The position numbers and the translations under genes are program-made. Below the pieces are notes generated by a model, which was not told where the DNA came from, made no database searches, and saw only the letters and a list, made by a program, of their open reading frames with translations. From NCBI GenBank assembly GCA_016584305.1, contig JACEEZ010016232.1:10001-74000 (forward strand): DNA of 64,000 nucleotides, in the 5' to 3' direction. This document shows positions 33,379-43,471 of the stretch, piece by piece (the first letter of the stretch is position 1; each line of letters opens with the position of its first letter). The stretch is from Chionoecetes opilio (lineage: Eukaryota > Arthropoda > Malacostraca > Decapoda > Majidae).

Positions 33379-34269
33379 AGAGCAGCCGCTTGACAGTTGT
33401 GTTACTGCTCTGTAGATGAAGAGTCGTTGACGTCACAACATGGCGCTAGTCGTTTTAGGGCGCACAAATTTTTCTACACTTAAAATGGCTGTATCATCAA
33501 AATACTGTTCACATCGAAAAATCAACATCACTACCCAAGTATATGAGGCTTGAGATTTCCAATCTATCGTTACCTCAAGTAGAGTAAGTATATGGGTCCA
33601 TTATAGTTTAATAAAGAATCCTGGCGAGGTCGCCAAGTATTTCAGGACGACGTGGTTATCAATTAATATTACCAATCTTGAGAAATGTGGGGAAGAAAAG
33701 TCAAGGAGTATGATTACCCCGAATATATTTACACAACAAATAAAATGAATAACTGGCTAGCCGCCAAGTAACATGAACCAAACAACAAACTTCACGATAA
33801 TATCAGAGCAGGTGTAATGTCACCCTAAGGACTCCCTATACTGCAACCTGGAGAGAGGAGAATTGCAGTAACAATCTTCAGCTCCGTAGTCACCATTTGA
33901 GGCAGCGGGGAGTGTTGAATGGTAGTCGGGACAGTGAAGGTCCGTCTAGAAGAGAGCTCACGTCTTCAGAAGGCCTTCAAGGGTTTAGAAGAGCAGCAGG
34001 CGAAGAGGTGTTGTCAGCGTAGGGAGCTAATGCTGTCTGTCTGTCACAGCGAAGCCCTGCCCTGGCGTCACCTTGGCTAGACTACCTCCCTTCCCCTGGA
34101 CACGGGGTGAGAGTGTTGACGTGGTAATAGCCAACGAGCACTTTAAAGCCCCGAAGCAGGCCTGCTGGTGAAAGTGAAATGACCGTTACCGTAACGAGGC
34201 AGGTATAGTTCAGAGGCAGTTCCTCACACTATTCAGTGTTTGGATACAATAAATATTAGTTTTTGATGT
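33379..34269. other. Unassigned stretch, possible decayed LTR
   Basis: No open frame of note. It contains AATAAAGAATCCTGGCGAGG followed by TCGCCA (33,609-33,635), a 6-bp inverted repeat TGGCGA/TCGCCA that resembles LTR end or primer-binding regions, but no matching LTR boundaries or target duplication were found. Confidence 0.35.
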
Positions 34270-34960
34270 ATTGGATTGGATTTTGGATGTAATGTATATC
34301 TTCAGGATTAATATAACACATTTTTTAACAACAACAACACTGCAGGGGGTGGTGTTGACGATTACCTATGCAAACATTTCAGGGTTTTATAATGGAGAAT
34401 GTCTCACTTTTATAATTACCACACATAGAACTTTATTCCCTAAAGTAACATCAGGGATGTAACTTTTATTATTGGAATGGTTTATAGAACTCCGAATGCT
34501 AGTTTTGATAACTTTCACTCATCTTTGGAGTTTTTTTCTAGAGTCATTGTCCACTGTAAGTACACCTGTTCATATAATGTGAGCCTTCAATATAGATTTG
34601 CTTAATAAGAGTGAGAATCGCGTTAAGGACATACCTAATACATTTATCTTATTCGTTCTTCCCACCATAACTAAGCCTGCCAAAGTGACACATTCTTCAT
34701 TTTACCCTCATTGACCACCTATGGACAAAGAATATGAATTACGACATAAATGGTGTATTATATACACGGTATTCAGTGACCACTTTCCTGTGATTAGTTA
34801 ATTTAAAATATCAAGGGGAGATATTATAATTTTGTGATAACTATTAAGAAAATATAAATGAGCAATAAGGCAATACATTATTTTAAATTTAGACTTATCT
34901 AGATACAATTAGGAAATAATTTAATAGCAATGCAGACATTATACAATGAAATATTTAACA
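34270..34960 (+). pseudogene. L2/CR1-group LINE: endonuclease part
   Basis: Plus-strand translation in shifting frames matches the ORF2 endonuclease domain of L2/CR1-group LINEs. Landmarks are a GMVYRTPNASFDNFHSSLEF segment (about 34,475-34,535), AFNIDLLN at the position of the conserved GDFN (about 34,585; the Gly codon is a stop and the catalytic Asp is Ala), LPTITKPAKVTHSSF (about 34,660-34,700) and a YTVFSDHFPV-like end (about 34,760-34,790). Loss of GD in the GDFN box means the copy is dead. It continues after the solo LTR at 35,645. Confidence 0.8.
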
Positions 34961-35037
34961 ATTATATTGATAATTTGGTAACATATATAACAAACATGAA
35001 AATCTTTAACAATTATATTGATAATTTGGTAACATAT
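34947..35037. repeat. Short local duplication
   Basis: The string TTTAACAATTATATTGATAA...TTGGTAACATAT occurs twice, about 56 bp apart, directly before the solo LTR. Confidence 0.85.
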
Positions 35038-35644
35038 TGCCACGTCCCCGCCCCTATTGTCCTCAGCTGGGCTTCTAACACCTGTTCCGGGCTGGTCTCG
35101 GAGAGCAATGAAGCAGGCAGGTGCCAGACAGAGATGGGACGCGTAACAAGCTTACCGGGTTCGTGCTGGAAACTGAGGACTTACCAGGTAGCTTTCCTAC
35201 CGTCTGGCTATTCTCACACACTTAGGGGGAAGGCCTTAGGCAACCACAAGGGTCCTTTTCTGCCGTATATTCAAGTAGCTAGTAAGTACAAATTAAAGGG
35301 TCAGTATAGGCACAGGCATGACGAACGGGGAACACCTCACCACAGTTTTCTCACTGTTCAATGCCTCTCTGCCTTAACACACAGGCCACAATACAGTCAT
35401 GGTCTCTTACCACAGTCACTAACTCGAGGAGGAAAATCCTGGGCCTTACAAAGGCGAAGGGAAGCAACACAGAACACTTTTAGGCTAGGGAGGACGGCGC
35501 GCGGGATCCCCTCTCTGTTTTTCGCAGGCTGCCTCTCTGTTTTGGTGGAGTCGCTCGACTCTTTTCTACTAACACTGCCACAGGCGGACCGCCCTCACTC
35601 AAATATTTCCCCCTAAATATCGAGACATTCTCGCCCTCGTAACA
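35038..35644 (-). mobile_element. Solo LTR (607 bp) with 4-bp TSD ATAT
   Basis: On the plus strand it runs TGCCACGTCCCC...CCTCGTAACA; on the minus strand it starts TGTTACGAGGGC. It is flanked by ATAT at 35,034-35,037 and 35,645-35,648 and separates two parts of the same LINE ORF2. The orientation is inferred from the TGTTACG start shared with the solo LTR at 3,869. The 228-codon plus-strand frame across it (34,930-35,616) begins outside the LTR and is judged to be chance. Confidence 0.8.
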
Positions 35645-36615
35645 ATATATAAAAACTTTTTCTTGAGAAAAAATTCAAAATAAAAGCAAAGCACATTGGA
35701 AAGCCTTACTCCCTTTACATTACTGCAGCAATATATTAAATATATTAAACAAAGGAGCAAGTTACAAAATCTATATGCTAAATGGCCAATCACATATGGT
35801 AAGATTTTAAAAGAATACAGGAAAATGCTAACATCATTAAATAGACAGTTAAACTAAATTATGTTAAAAATAAAAATGGAGAATAGAGGGAACACAAAAA
35901 AGACCTGGGAAATTATAAATGAAATAATGGAGATAAATAGACCTCAATTCCCATCATTAATGACTGGCCAAAATAAGCCAATATCAAATGATGTTGCCAT
36001 CGCAGAGCTTTTAATAACCATTTATGTTATGTTGTCGGTAGCCTGGAACAAACTTACAAACACCATTTTTTTGTTAACACTGCATGCCTGATCCAGTACA
36101 ATTTTCAACCAACCTTACCTTACTTACATGAAATTACAAATGTAATAAAAACTATGCAGAAAACATTATCTAGTCATGATGGAGTAAACACAACAGAATA
36201 TCAAAGAATGTTGTAATGAAATCTCACCACACTTACTTAATGACTTCATAAACAAATCATTTAAAGATGGTATATTTCCACATAAACTTCAGATTGCCAG
36301 AGTAGTCCCGATTTTAAAGGTGATAATCACTCTCCTAAAATTGACAGACGTGTATCAGTACTGTTCGTTTTTAGTACAAACTTTGAGAAGATTTGGATAA
36401 CTAGAGTATTGAATTACCTTTCCCAATACTCGTTGTTAAAAGAGTGCGAATTTGGATTTAGACCCGAATTCTCGACTAAACTTGCAAGTCAACATCTTTG
36501 TCGGAACATTTACAATGCAATAGTTGCTAAAACGTTTCATGTAACCGTATTTTGTGATTTTTCTAAACCTTTTGACAACATTTCACATCACATATTATTA
36601 AATATATATTTTTAA
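35645..36615 (+). pseudogene. L2/CR1-group LINE: linker and RT N-terminal half
   Basis: It continues the LINE interrupted by the solo LTR. The post-endonuclease linker (about 35,720-35,830: ITYGKILKEYRKMLTSL) leads to KKTWEIINEIMEI (35,900-35,940), then the RT fingers (IARVVPI.KGDNHSP region about 36,290-36,335) and CEFGFRPEFSTKLASQHLC (36,442-36,500). Palm motif A is present as FCDFSKPFDNISHHILL (about 36,550-36,600). The copy stops there; motifs B and C are not found in this orientation. Several stops and frameshifts occur. Confidence 0.85.
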
Positions 36616-36689
36616 AAATATATAATCACTTAAGTAAGTGATTGAATGCTGAAATTTTGTAAGGCAGTGAGAAGGAAGGCATAAGTTAT

Positions 36690-37387
36690 CACGGTGGCGG
36701 TGGTATAGCCATGGGATGGAAAGGGTTGTGTAGATCATTATTGTTTTGTATACATGAAGGTGGCAATTGGAAGTTTGGATATATCATCTATTTTGAATTG
36801 TTTTATTTGTCTAAAGAGTGGACTAGTATGTTCTAAGTAATTACGGTTAGTTATTATCCCTACAATTTTTTTGAGTTGTTGTAATTTTAAAGGAATTAGA
36901 TAGGTGCAATATGTTGCGCACCATATGGGGCTACAGTAGGTATGTAGAGGGTTAAACGTGAGCGTAATAATACATTTAAGTACATCTATTGGCATGAAAT
37001 CTTTAATTTGATACAGTAAAGCAATATGTCTCGAGATTTTTTTAAGTGAAATTATTTATGTGATACTTAAAAGTTAATGAGTCATCATAAGTGACACCAA
37101 GACACTTTATTGGTTTGTTTTTGAAAAAAATTGTTATTTAATTGAAGTTGTGGAAGATTTAGTATTGTTTTCGATGTAAATGGCATAAAGTGAGTTTTAC
37201 TGTTGCTGATAGTAGGTCTATTGCACACGCACCATTGATAGAGTTTTTCTAGTTCATTGTTGGCATTGAGCTGTTCTGGGCATGGACTAGTTAAGTACAT
37301 TGTCATGTCATCAGCAAATAAAAGTGTTTTAGATTCAGTTAAATTATCTGTAATGTCATAAATCAAAAATAATATAGGACCTATTAC
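36690..37387 (-). pseudogene. L2/CR1-group LINE: RT C-terminal half, opposite strand
   Basis: Minus-strand open stretches 37,085-37,366 and 36,738-36,995 carry the RT portion that follows the plus-strand part: IGPILFLIYDI, motif C as LLFADDMTMYLTS (about 37,300), SKTHFMPFTSK, then a thumb/C-terminal region with PLHTYCSPIWCAT and LKLQQLKKIVGIITN. It begins abruptly at the VIGPILF segment (about 37,387). Together with the adjacent plus-strand half it would cover most of RT except roughly the motif A to B interval, but in tail-to-tail orientation. Confidence 0.85.
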
Positions 37388-38039
37388 CTAACAATTTATT
37401 ACACTCAAAGAGCGGCAGACCCAGTACATGAAAATGGAGATTACACATGTTACGTGACACGCAGGACACGCCGACAGACGTCCAGAGACGGACATCAAAC
37501 CCACCAAATGGGAGCATATTGACTTAAGAATACAATCATAAGGAGACACAGCAGAGGAAAGGTCCATAAGGCCAACATAAATAACCGTCAGCACCCGTGC
37601 CTCGCAGGGCAACAACAGTCCCCATGAAGGAAAATAACAATTGGTATACTATCCTTGAGCCAACCGGCCATTTTTGAAGTGAATGTTTCCGGGCGGGGGA
37701 GTAATTCTCATTAAATTTGATTTTCCATTAGGGCAATATCTCAGGTATCAGAAAATGCATGATGGACATCTGAGAACGGTAGCTTAGTGCCCGGGAAATG
37801 GACGCCATCTTTGAAACCACCCAGCGCGAAATGCCCATTTGGTGGGTACATTGTTGCACGTGTTCTGGACTTCTATACTAGCTATCGATGTGCGGTTGAC
37901 GACTGAAGAATACGTCCAATGTATTCCGTCTAATGTGTACCGTCTAATTAAAAAATAATATGAAGCCATTTGTTTAGATTAATTATTATAAAAATCAATT
38001 ATAAAAAAATCATATATTTTTCAATATTTTTTATTGATT
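37388..38039. other. Unassigned stretch
   Basis: No gene recognised. Includes a short cysteine-containing minus-strand open frame without motif. Confidence 0.4.
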
Positions 38040-38570
38040 TTGTACTTTTTTTAGTGAAACAACACTGGTATGATTTTCCAAATTATGCATTGTGCTACAC
38101 CGTTTATCTGTCTATAAAAATAACTCAACAAGTACAACATATCATCCCCACGAGTTTACAACAAATATATATAAAGAGGCATAAAATGACAGGCCGCCGC
38201 TGGCATTATCTATTCTGACGATAACGAAAGTTAGGAATGTCGTACGGAGAAGGCTTTTAACACCATACGATATCTAATAAGCAGGCGGAAATTGTTACAT
38301 AGGAAATCTGCACTTTGGTGGCCATCTTGGATTTCAAAAGGGCCGCCAATTATATTAATTATTCATTACTAGAGTTTGGAAAGACGTATGGAGCTGATTT
38401 AACACCATACGATGTATATTCCAAATAAGCAGGCGGAGGTTATCATTGAACATGTCATGTTTTAGTCAAATAACACCGGTATGATCTTCCAAATTATACA
38501 TTTTGTTAATCTGTTTATACAGATTTTAAAGGCAATTTGGCCTGCATTAAAATAGAGAACAACATATGCT
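38040..38570. repeat. Dispersed internal repeats at left end of palindromic gene
   Basis: Two motif blocks each occur twice. One is a block around AACA(A/C)C(A/G/T)GGTATGAT(C/T)TTCCAAA (about 38,055 and 38,470). The other is a block around TTAACACCATACGA followed by AAGCAGGCGG (about 38,258 and 38,400). The order of the blocks is reversed between copies. They lie in what would be the 3' untranslated side of the minus-strand gene copy. Confidence 0.7.
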
Positions 38571-38599
38571 ATACAATATACAGTGCACACAAATTTAAA

Positions 38600-39700
38600 C
38601 ATCAGAGTCGCCATCAGAGGTCATTGGCATCCTGAGCCACGTAGCATCATCCTGCACCACGCTGGAGCATCCCTGCAGCTTACACACAACAGTGCACTTA
38701 ACCCATTCAGTATGCAGGAGCAATCTGACGGTCGACACGTCCTTCTGCATGTGCATGAGATGAATTCAAGACGACATCTGGAGCTGGTAGCCCCGCCATC
38801 CATGGGTTTTTGAGCGAACCGCCATCATCGAGTTCCCAACCATGTCCTGCTGAGGGTGCTGGGACGTCTGCAGGTTTTCAAGGCTGCGTCGCCAGATAGC
38901 CGCCTGATAGTTGGCCCTAAGCGTATGCTGCTCAAGGAGTCTTCACAAGGCGGCAATTGTCCCCGATTCGATCTGGCCCCTTTTTTGCACAGAACATGTG
39001 ATAACGGAGTGAATTAGCACCGACGATCTTCGTGTTCCTGGCGTACAGCTGACACGTGAAGGCCTGATGCTATTGAAGACGTCTGGTTGGTTACATTCCA
39101 CGAAGATCCCGATCTGTGAATGCTTGAAGATACAGATCATTCGCTTGCACAAGCTTCAAAGCCTTTATCTTTCCTTGGCTAGCCAGAGCACTAACAGTGT
39201 CACACCCGCCCATGCATGAAGCCCTGGCAAAGCCCTGCAAACTCCAGACCCAATACCGCAGCCAACTTTCCAACGTCAATCATTCTGACTCGAACCTTTG
39301 TTCCTCGTCTGATGAAGAGCTGACTATCGATGGTTCTGCTGAGATGAAGACTGATGATCAGAACGTCGGTGTCATCTGCCACTAAGATGATCGTCTTGTA
39401 GTGGGTAGCGGCGGGGCTTTGCGTGGAGAAACATACGCGTGTCTGCTTCCTCGTGGCTACATTCGAGTGCTTTGCACCCAACTTCCACCTATCGCGGGTC
39501 AGTACCAGACATTTTTCACCACAGGTGACAACAGTGTTCTGTTGCCTACTTTCGCGATTTGTTTCATGTTTCCACGACTCCGCCAGAAACACAACCAGTT
39601 TCTCCTTTGTCTGGCTGCAAGCAAGGAGACCCGCCAGTTCAAAGATTTTGTGTGCGGGTCTGATCTCGCTGAAACTGATGCCCTTTATCAGGAAAGTTGG
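38600..39700 (-). pseudogene. Conserved cysteine-rich-tailed protein, minus-strand copy
   Basis: Minus-strand translation from about 39,700 gives one collinear protein in changing frames. It runs ISFSEIRPAHKIFELAGLLA, ESWKHETNRESRQQN, then TIILVADDTDVLIISLHLS (about 39,340-39,400), SQLFIRRGTKVRVRMIDV, CDTVSALASQGKIKALKLV, GANSLRYHMFCAKKGQIES, LRANYQAAIWRRSLENL and a C-terminal CTVVCKLQGC, ending near 38,605. I recognise this as a widespread multi-copy metazoan family with an acidic DDTDV-type motif and a Cys-rich tail. A relation to PIN/XPG-like nucleases is a guess from the acidic motif. Function unknown; the frame is broken by indels near 39,110 and 38,950. It shares its N-terminal half (the loop) with no second copy. 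Confidence 0.75.
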
Positions 39701-40035
39701 CTGCGGGATTGGGGTCTGGAGTTTGCAGTGCATTGCCAGGGCTTCATGCATGGAGCGGGTGTGACACTGTTAGTGCTCTGGCTAGCCAAGGAAAGATAAA
39801 GGCTTTGAAGCTTGTGCAAGCGAATGATCTGTATCTTCAAGCATTCACAGATCTGGGATCTTCGTGGAATGTACCAACAGACGTCTTCAATAGCATTCAG
39901 GCCTTCACGTGTCAGCTGTACGCCAGGAACACGAAGATCGTCGGTGCTAATTCACTCCGTTATCACATGTTCTGTGCAAAGAAGGGCCAGATCGAATCTG
40001 GACAATTGCCGCCTTGTGAAGACTCCTTGATGCAG
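39690..40035 (+). pseudogene. Conserved cysteine-rich-tailed protein, plus-strand copy, part 1
   Basis: Plus-strand translation of the right arm gives LPGLHAWSGCDTVSALASQG, KIKALKLVQANDLYLQAFTD, LGSSWNVPTDVFNSIQAFTC, ARNTKIVGANSLRYHMFCAK and SGQLPPCEDSLMQ, then breaks off at the LTR element. This reading is less damaged than the minus-strand copy. The N-terminal half of the protein is not present in this orientation because the loop belongs to the other strand. Frame and sequence resume at 45,139. Confidence 0.85.
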
Positions 40036-41704
40036 TGTCATGACAGAAATTTGGGGTAACTGGTCTGGGGTATTATGACTGGTCAACGTTACTTGAATGA
40101 TATTATTTGGGGATGATTTGATAAAAGATTTCAACTTGAATGGAGGATTTAACTTAGTCTTCTGACTTCACTATATGATTATAGTTTGACCACTTCTCAC
40201 TACGGAGAGTACTGAACAAGGGGGGTATACTTAAGGGGAAAGGATAATAAGGTTTAGGTTATGGGATTTGCTGCCACCAGCCCTGACGAGTATTTCACTA
40301 TGATTACTCCCGGAGCACGTTAGATTAATATTAATATTAGATTGATCTTGGTAGTCGTGGTTGGTACGAGGGGTTATACCTAATAAAGGCGGAACTCTTT
40401 TGGAAGTGTGGGGAATTATTTTCCTAATACAGAATAATCACCTGGGTTTTCATAATAACACAAGAACTATATTTGTAAATGATATCCTATTTATTTTGGT
40501 GACATGGTAAGTCTCTCACTTGAGATCATCTTCAGCATATAAGGGTTAACACTATACCGAGAAAACTCTACTCGGAAATAAGAAACTTGACTTCACACCC
40601 GGACGTAGGAATTTTCCTAAGTTATGAGATAAAGCTCTAATGAGCATAAATCTCCTTCACTAGAATTACTATTCAGGGAATTGCCCTACACTAGGTAACA
40701 TACCACTTAATATTTATAAATCACACATGGAAGATAGGTATCTAGTAGAGAAAGAAAATGGCGAGACAGTGTTGTATGTTGTTACAGTAAGACCATGTGG
40801 CCGTTTGAGGAGGTTTCGCGCCAACCTTGAAGAGCGCAGAAAAACACTCTCGTTAATATCACTTATAAGGATGGCGGAACATCTATGCCTTAGTGACACT
40901 GAACTGTACCTATATATTTATATAGAAATATATAGATGTAATATACTAAGGGAGAAAACCACCGAGCCCGGGGCAGATTCTTACCTTGAAGAGCGCAGAG
41001 AAACACTGACTCGTGCCCTGCGGGCTTTCCGCACCAAAAAAAAGGAACTTGTTTGGAAAGTCTCACCGTGACCTTAAATGAACAACTTATAATCCCGAAC
41101 CAACTATTTATGTAATGAAACTTCGCGTATCCCCCGAAGAGGCCGTCCCTAATACAAACTGGCTACTTTGATGTAAGAGAATTTAATGTCTTTAATCTAA
41201 TATTCACGAAGGATGGTTTTATATGTAATGTCGATAATCCGAACACCTATTTCAGAGTGGAGTGGTATGGAAATCGTGTTTAGAACTTTGGTAGGCTTTC
41301 ATTTTAGCGTGTATCATTATTACACCGCCCATATATGACCATAACCGATAACGATAGGGATTATTTTGAAAGCCATGAGGATTTTAGGAGGGCTCCTAAA
41401 TCTGAGAAGATGGTTTGGAAAGAAAGAAAAGAATGGAATACGTTAGTTATGACTGATCGCAGAATAATTATTCCACGGAACTTTCCTCGCACAAGGGGGT
41501 GTCGGAAGAGAGGAAGTGAAAGAACGAAAGAAGATAGAACAAAATGGCGTCTAGGATGCCAAACTGAGACGAAAAGATGGCGGAAAAGAAAGAAATACGA
41601 TGAGTCATATGTGAAACTGAGAAAAAGAATTACTACAAGACATAACTCGGGAATTTTATAATAATAATACTCATACTATCATCTCCCGAATAATGGGCAT
41701 TACA
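40036..41704 (-). repeat. LTR copy 1 (3' LTR in minus sense)
   Basis: On the plus strand it begins TGTCATGACAGAAATTTGGG and ends AATGGGCATTACA. It is nearly identical to 43,472-45,138, with most differences being single-base indels and a cluster in the first 50 bp. It contains an antisense open frame at 41,335-41,661 conserved in all three LTRs. Confidence 0.93.
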
Positions 41705-42605
41705 CGCGTCTATTCTCCGGGAAAATTAAATTCTATGGTATCAAAGTAAATACTTACGGATCAGGTTTCCGTTTTTAAAACTGCGTCAAGAGGAAGTGTG
41801 TATGGGACGAATTTAGAGTGAATTTATGGAAATTCTTCTGTTCTTTGAAAACGGGGTCTGTTTTGTTTAGATTACACGAAATCCAATGAAGGAAGTATCC
41901 CAGTCAACCTGATACCTGGGTAATGACGTGACCGTCAACCTTGACTTAGTCCGTATTCTCGGTGCAGAGATATATCCCAGAGGCGCACGCCGGCTAGCCT
42001 CTGGTAAATGATAAGAGCCCAACAGGTCCTGAAATACTCGCCACACCGCAAGCTGGTTGACTGTAAAGTGAGTCGCGTAGTACTACTAACTCGAATTAAA
42101 ATACTCCTCCCACTGAACCAGGCTTCGCCCGTGAGAATCAGACGCTCCGACTTCTAGACATGAGAAATTTCCTAGACCAAATTGCTTCATCTAGTCTGAC
42201 ACTACACTCACCTTTGACTCACTAAGTTACATTGAACACTTTTCGCTTAATCTCACCTGAATATACCTGGTCGTGTTGATTGTAACTTGAATTAAAATAC
42301 CTTGAAGACTCACCGAACCAGACTGAGTCTGTTATGAAATTCAACTGAGACTGGTATCCCAATCAACCTCTTACCTGGATATACTAAGAACATACTGACC
42401 CTCAATTTGTTTTGAATCCTGGTCAATGTTTTCCATTTAACACTTTTCTATTTGATTTACACAAGAGTATAACCGGGTGACGCTACACTACCCTAACCAG
42501 AGTAGGTATTAAACTTTCAATTTATAAAATAAAATTTCAACGTTCATAAAATAATTTTCAATGTTCATGTTCAAAATAATTCTTCCTCGATTTTCTAATT
42601 TAACA

Positions 42606-42945
42606 CTATTGGATACCGAACTTTTTCATCTTGTTGTTGATGGGTGACATCATGGGTCTTGTTGACGCCCGGTACTTCTTGATGGCCTTCAGCTCTTCAC
42701 AACGTTTCCGGAACTCCTGTAGGTTCTTGGAAGCTAAGAGTGTGCCCATTCCTGAGCCGGTGTCGCTGTATCCTCCGTCTCCGTAGCTGTTTGGGTCACC
42801 GCTGTTGTTCTGTTGGTTGTTGCAGGACACGGTGGCGGCGGACAGGCAGTTCAGACGCCCCTTGATTCCCTGCACGGCCATTATGTACAGGTTCTTGGCG
42901 CCTGTGTTGTCAGCGCAGCTCATGTCGTGGACGGGTAACCGAGGG
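42606..42945 (-). pseudogene. RpL23: Chimeric ORF with ribosomal protein L23 (uL14) fragment
   Basis: The 105-codon minus-strand frame starts with [29 protein letters not shown], which matches the highly conserved N-terminal region of eukaryotic ribosomal protein L23 (uL14). Just upstream (42,924-42,960) a frameshifted SLG.P segment extends the match. After about residue 30 the similarity stops abruptly and continues as [20 protein letters not shown] and [20 protein letters not shown], which I cannot assign, ending in a stop at 42,606. uL14 is a core 60S subunit protein of about 140 residues, so only about a quarter is present and no functional product is likely. The junction suggests joining of two exons or transcripts, and the location inside an LTR element suggests capture. 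Confidence 0.8.
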
Positions 42946-43455
42946 AAAACCAGGACTTCCCTCCCGACGAGGCTTCACGTCCTCTCTCTGCCATGGTGGT
43001 GGTTGCAGCTAGATGTGGCGCTTATAGCGGCTAGGAACGGCGGCTGTAGCGGTGAACGTGGCTGCTAGCTGAGGCGAGCGTCGCTGTGATGGGCGGCGGA
43101 GTTGAGGCGAGCTTGGCATCGAGGCGCGCGACAGGCTCTAAGGGCGCGGCGAAGGGCCTGGCGGCTGGGACGCGCGGTATGTTGCTGGCTGTGTCGGCTA
43201 GGCGTGGCGGCTGGCTGGCTGTCCAGGCTGGCGGAGTTGACGGCTAGATGCGGCGGCTACGGCTTGCTTCTTACAGCTCACGCTCACATGGTCATGGTTC
43301 ATGTATGTATTATGTTTGGTTTATAGGGGGAGAGATCTAATAAGCCTACTATAATGATCGATTACTATATGAAAATTTACTGAAATTTGACTATCTTGCT
43401 ATTTATTTTTCCAGGTGCGATTCTGTTGCTGTTATTTTTAGGAAATAATATACCA

Positions 43456-43470
43456 CCGCTATAGTCACCA
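43456..43470 (-). promoter_or_regulatory. Candidate primer binding site
   Basis: On the minus strand TGGTGACTATAGCGG begins one base after the end of the 5' LTR. A TGG start at this spacing is standard for tRNA-primed LTR elements; the tRNA is not identified. Confidence 0.55.
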
Positions 43471-43471
43471 G

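Larger units (their letters stand above)
41705..43471 (-). other. Internal region of non-autonomous LTR element
   Basis: Apart from the RPL23-derived ORF (42,606-42,945), nothing resembling gag, protease, RT or integrase was seen on either strand. The part at 42,950-43,300 is GC-rich with GGCTGGC/GCGGCG repeats. The part at 41,705-42,600 is AT-rich, with a few repeated ACC(A/T)GG-containing phrases and no gene. Confidence 0.75.

Noticed and set aside
34930..35616. 228-codon ORF as a new protein
   Set aside because: It starts in LINE sequence and runs across the border of a solo LTR; composition is not protein-like and no motif is present.
34270..37387. Twin-priming inversion of a single LINE insertion
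   Set aside because: Twin priming inverts the 5' part, whereas here the 3' half is the one in opposed position, with its 5' edge facing outward.
42606..42945. Genuine host RPL23 gene
   Set aside because: Only about a quarter of the protein is present, it is fused to unrelated sequence, and it lies inside an LTR element.
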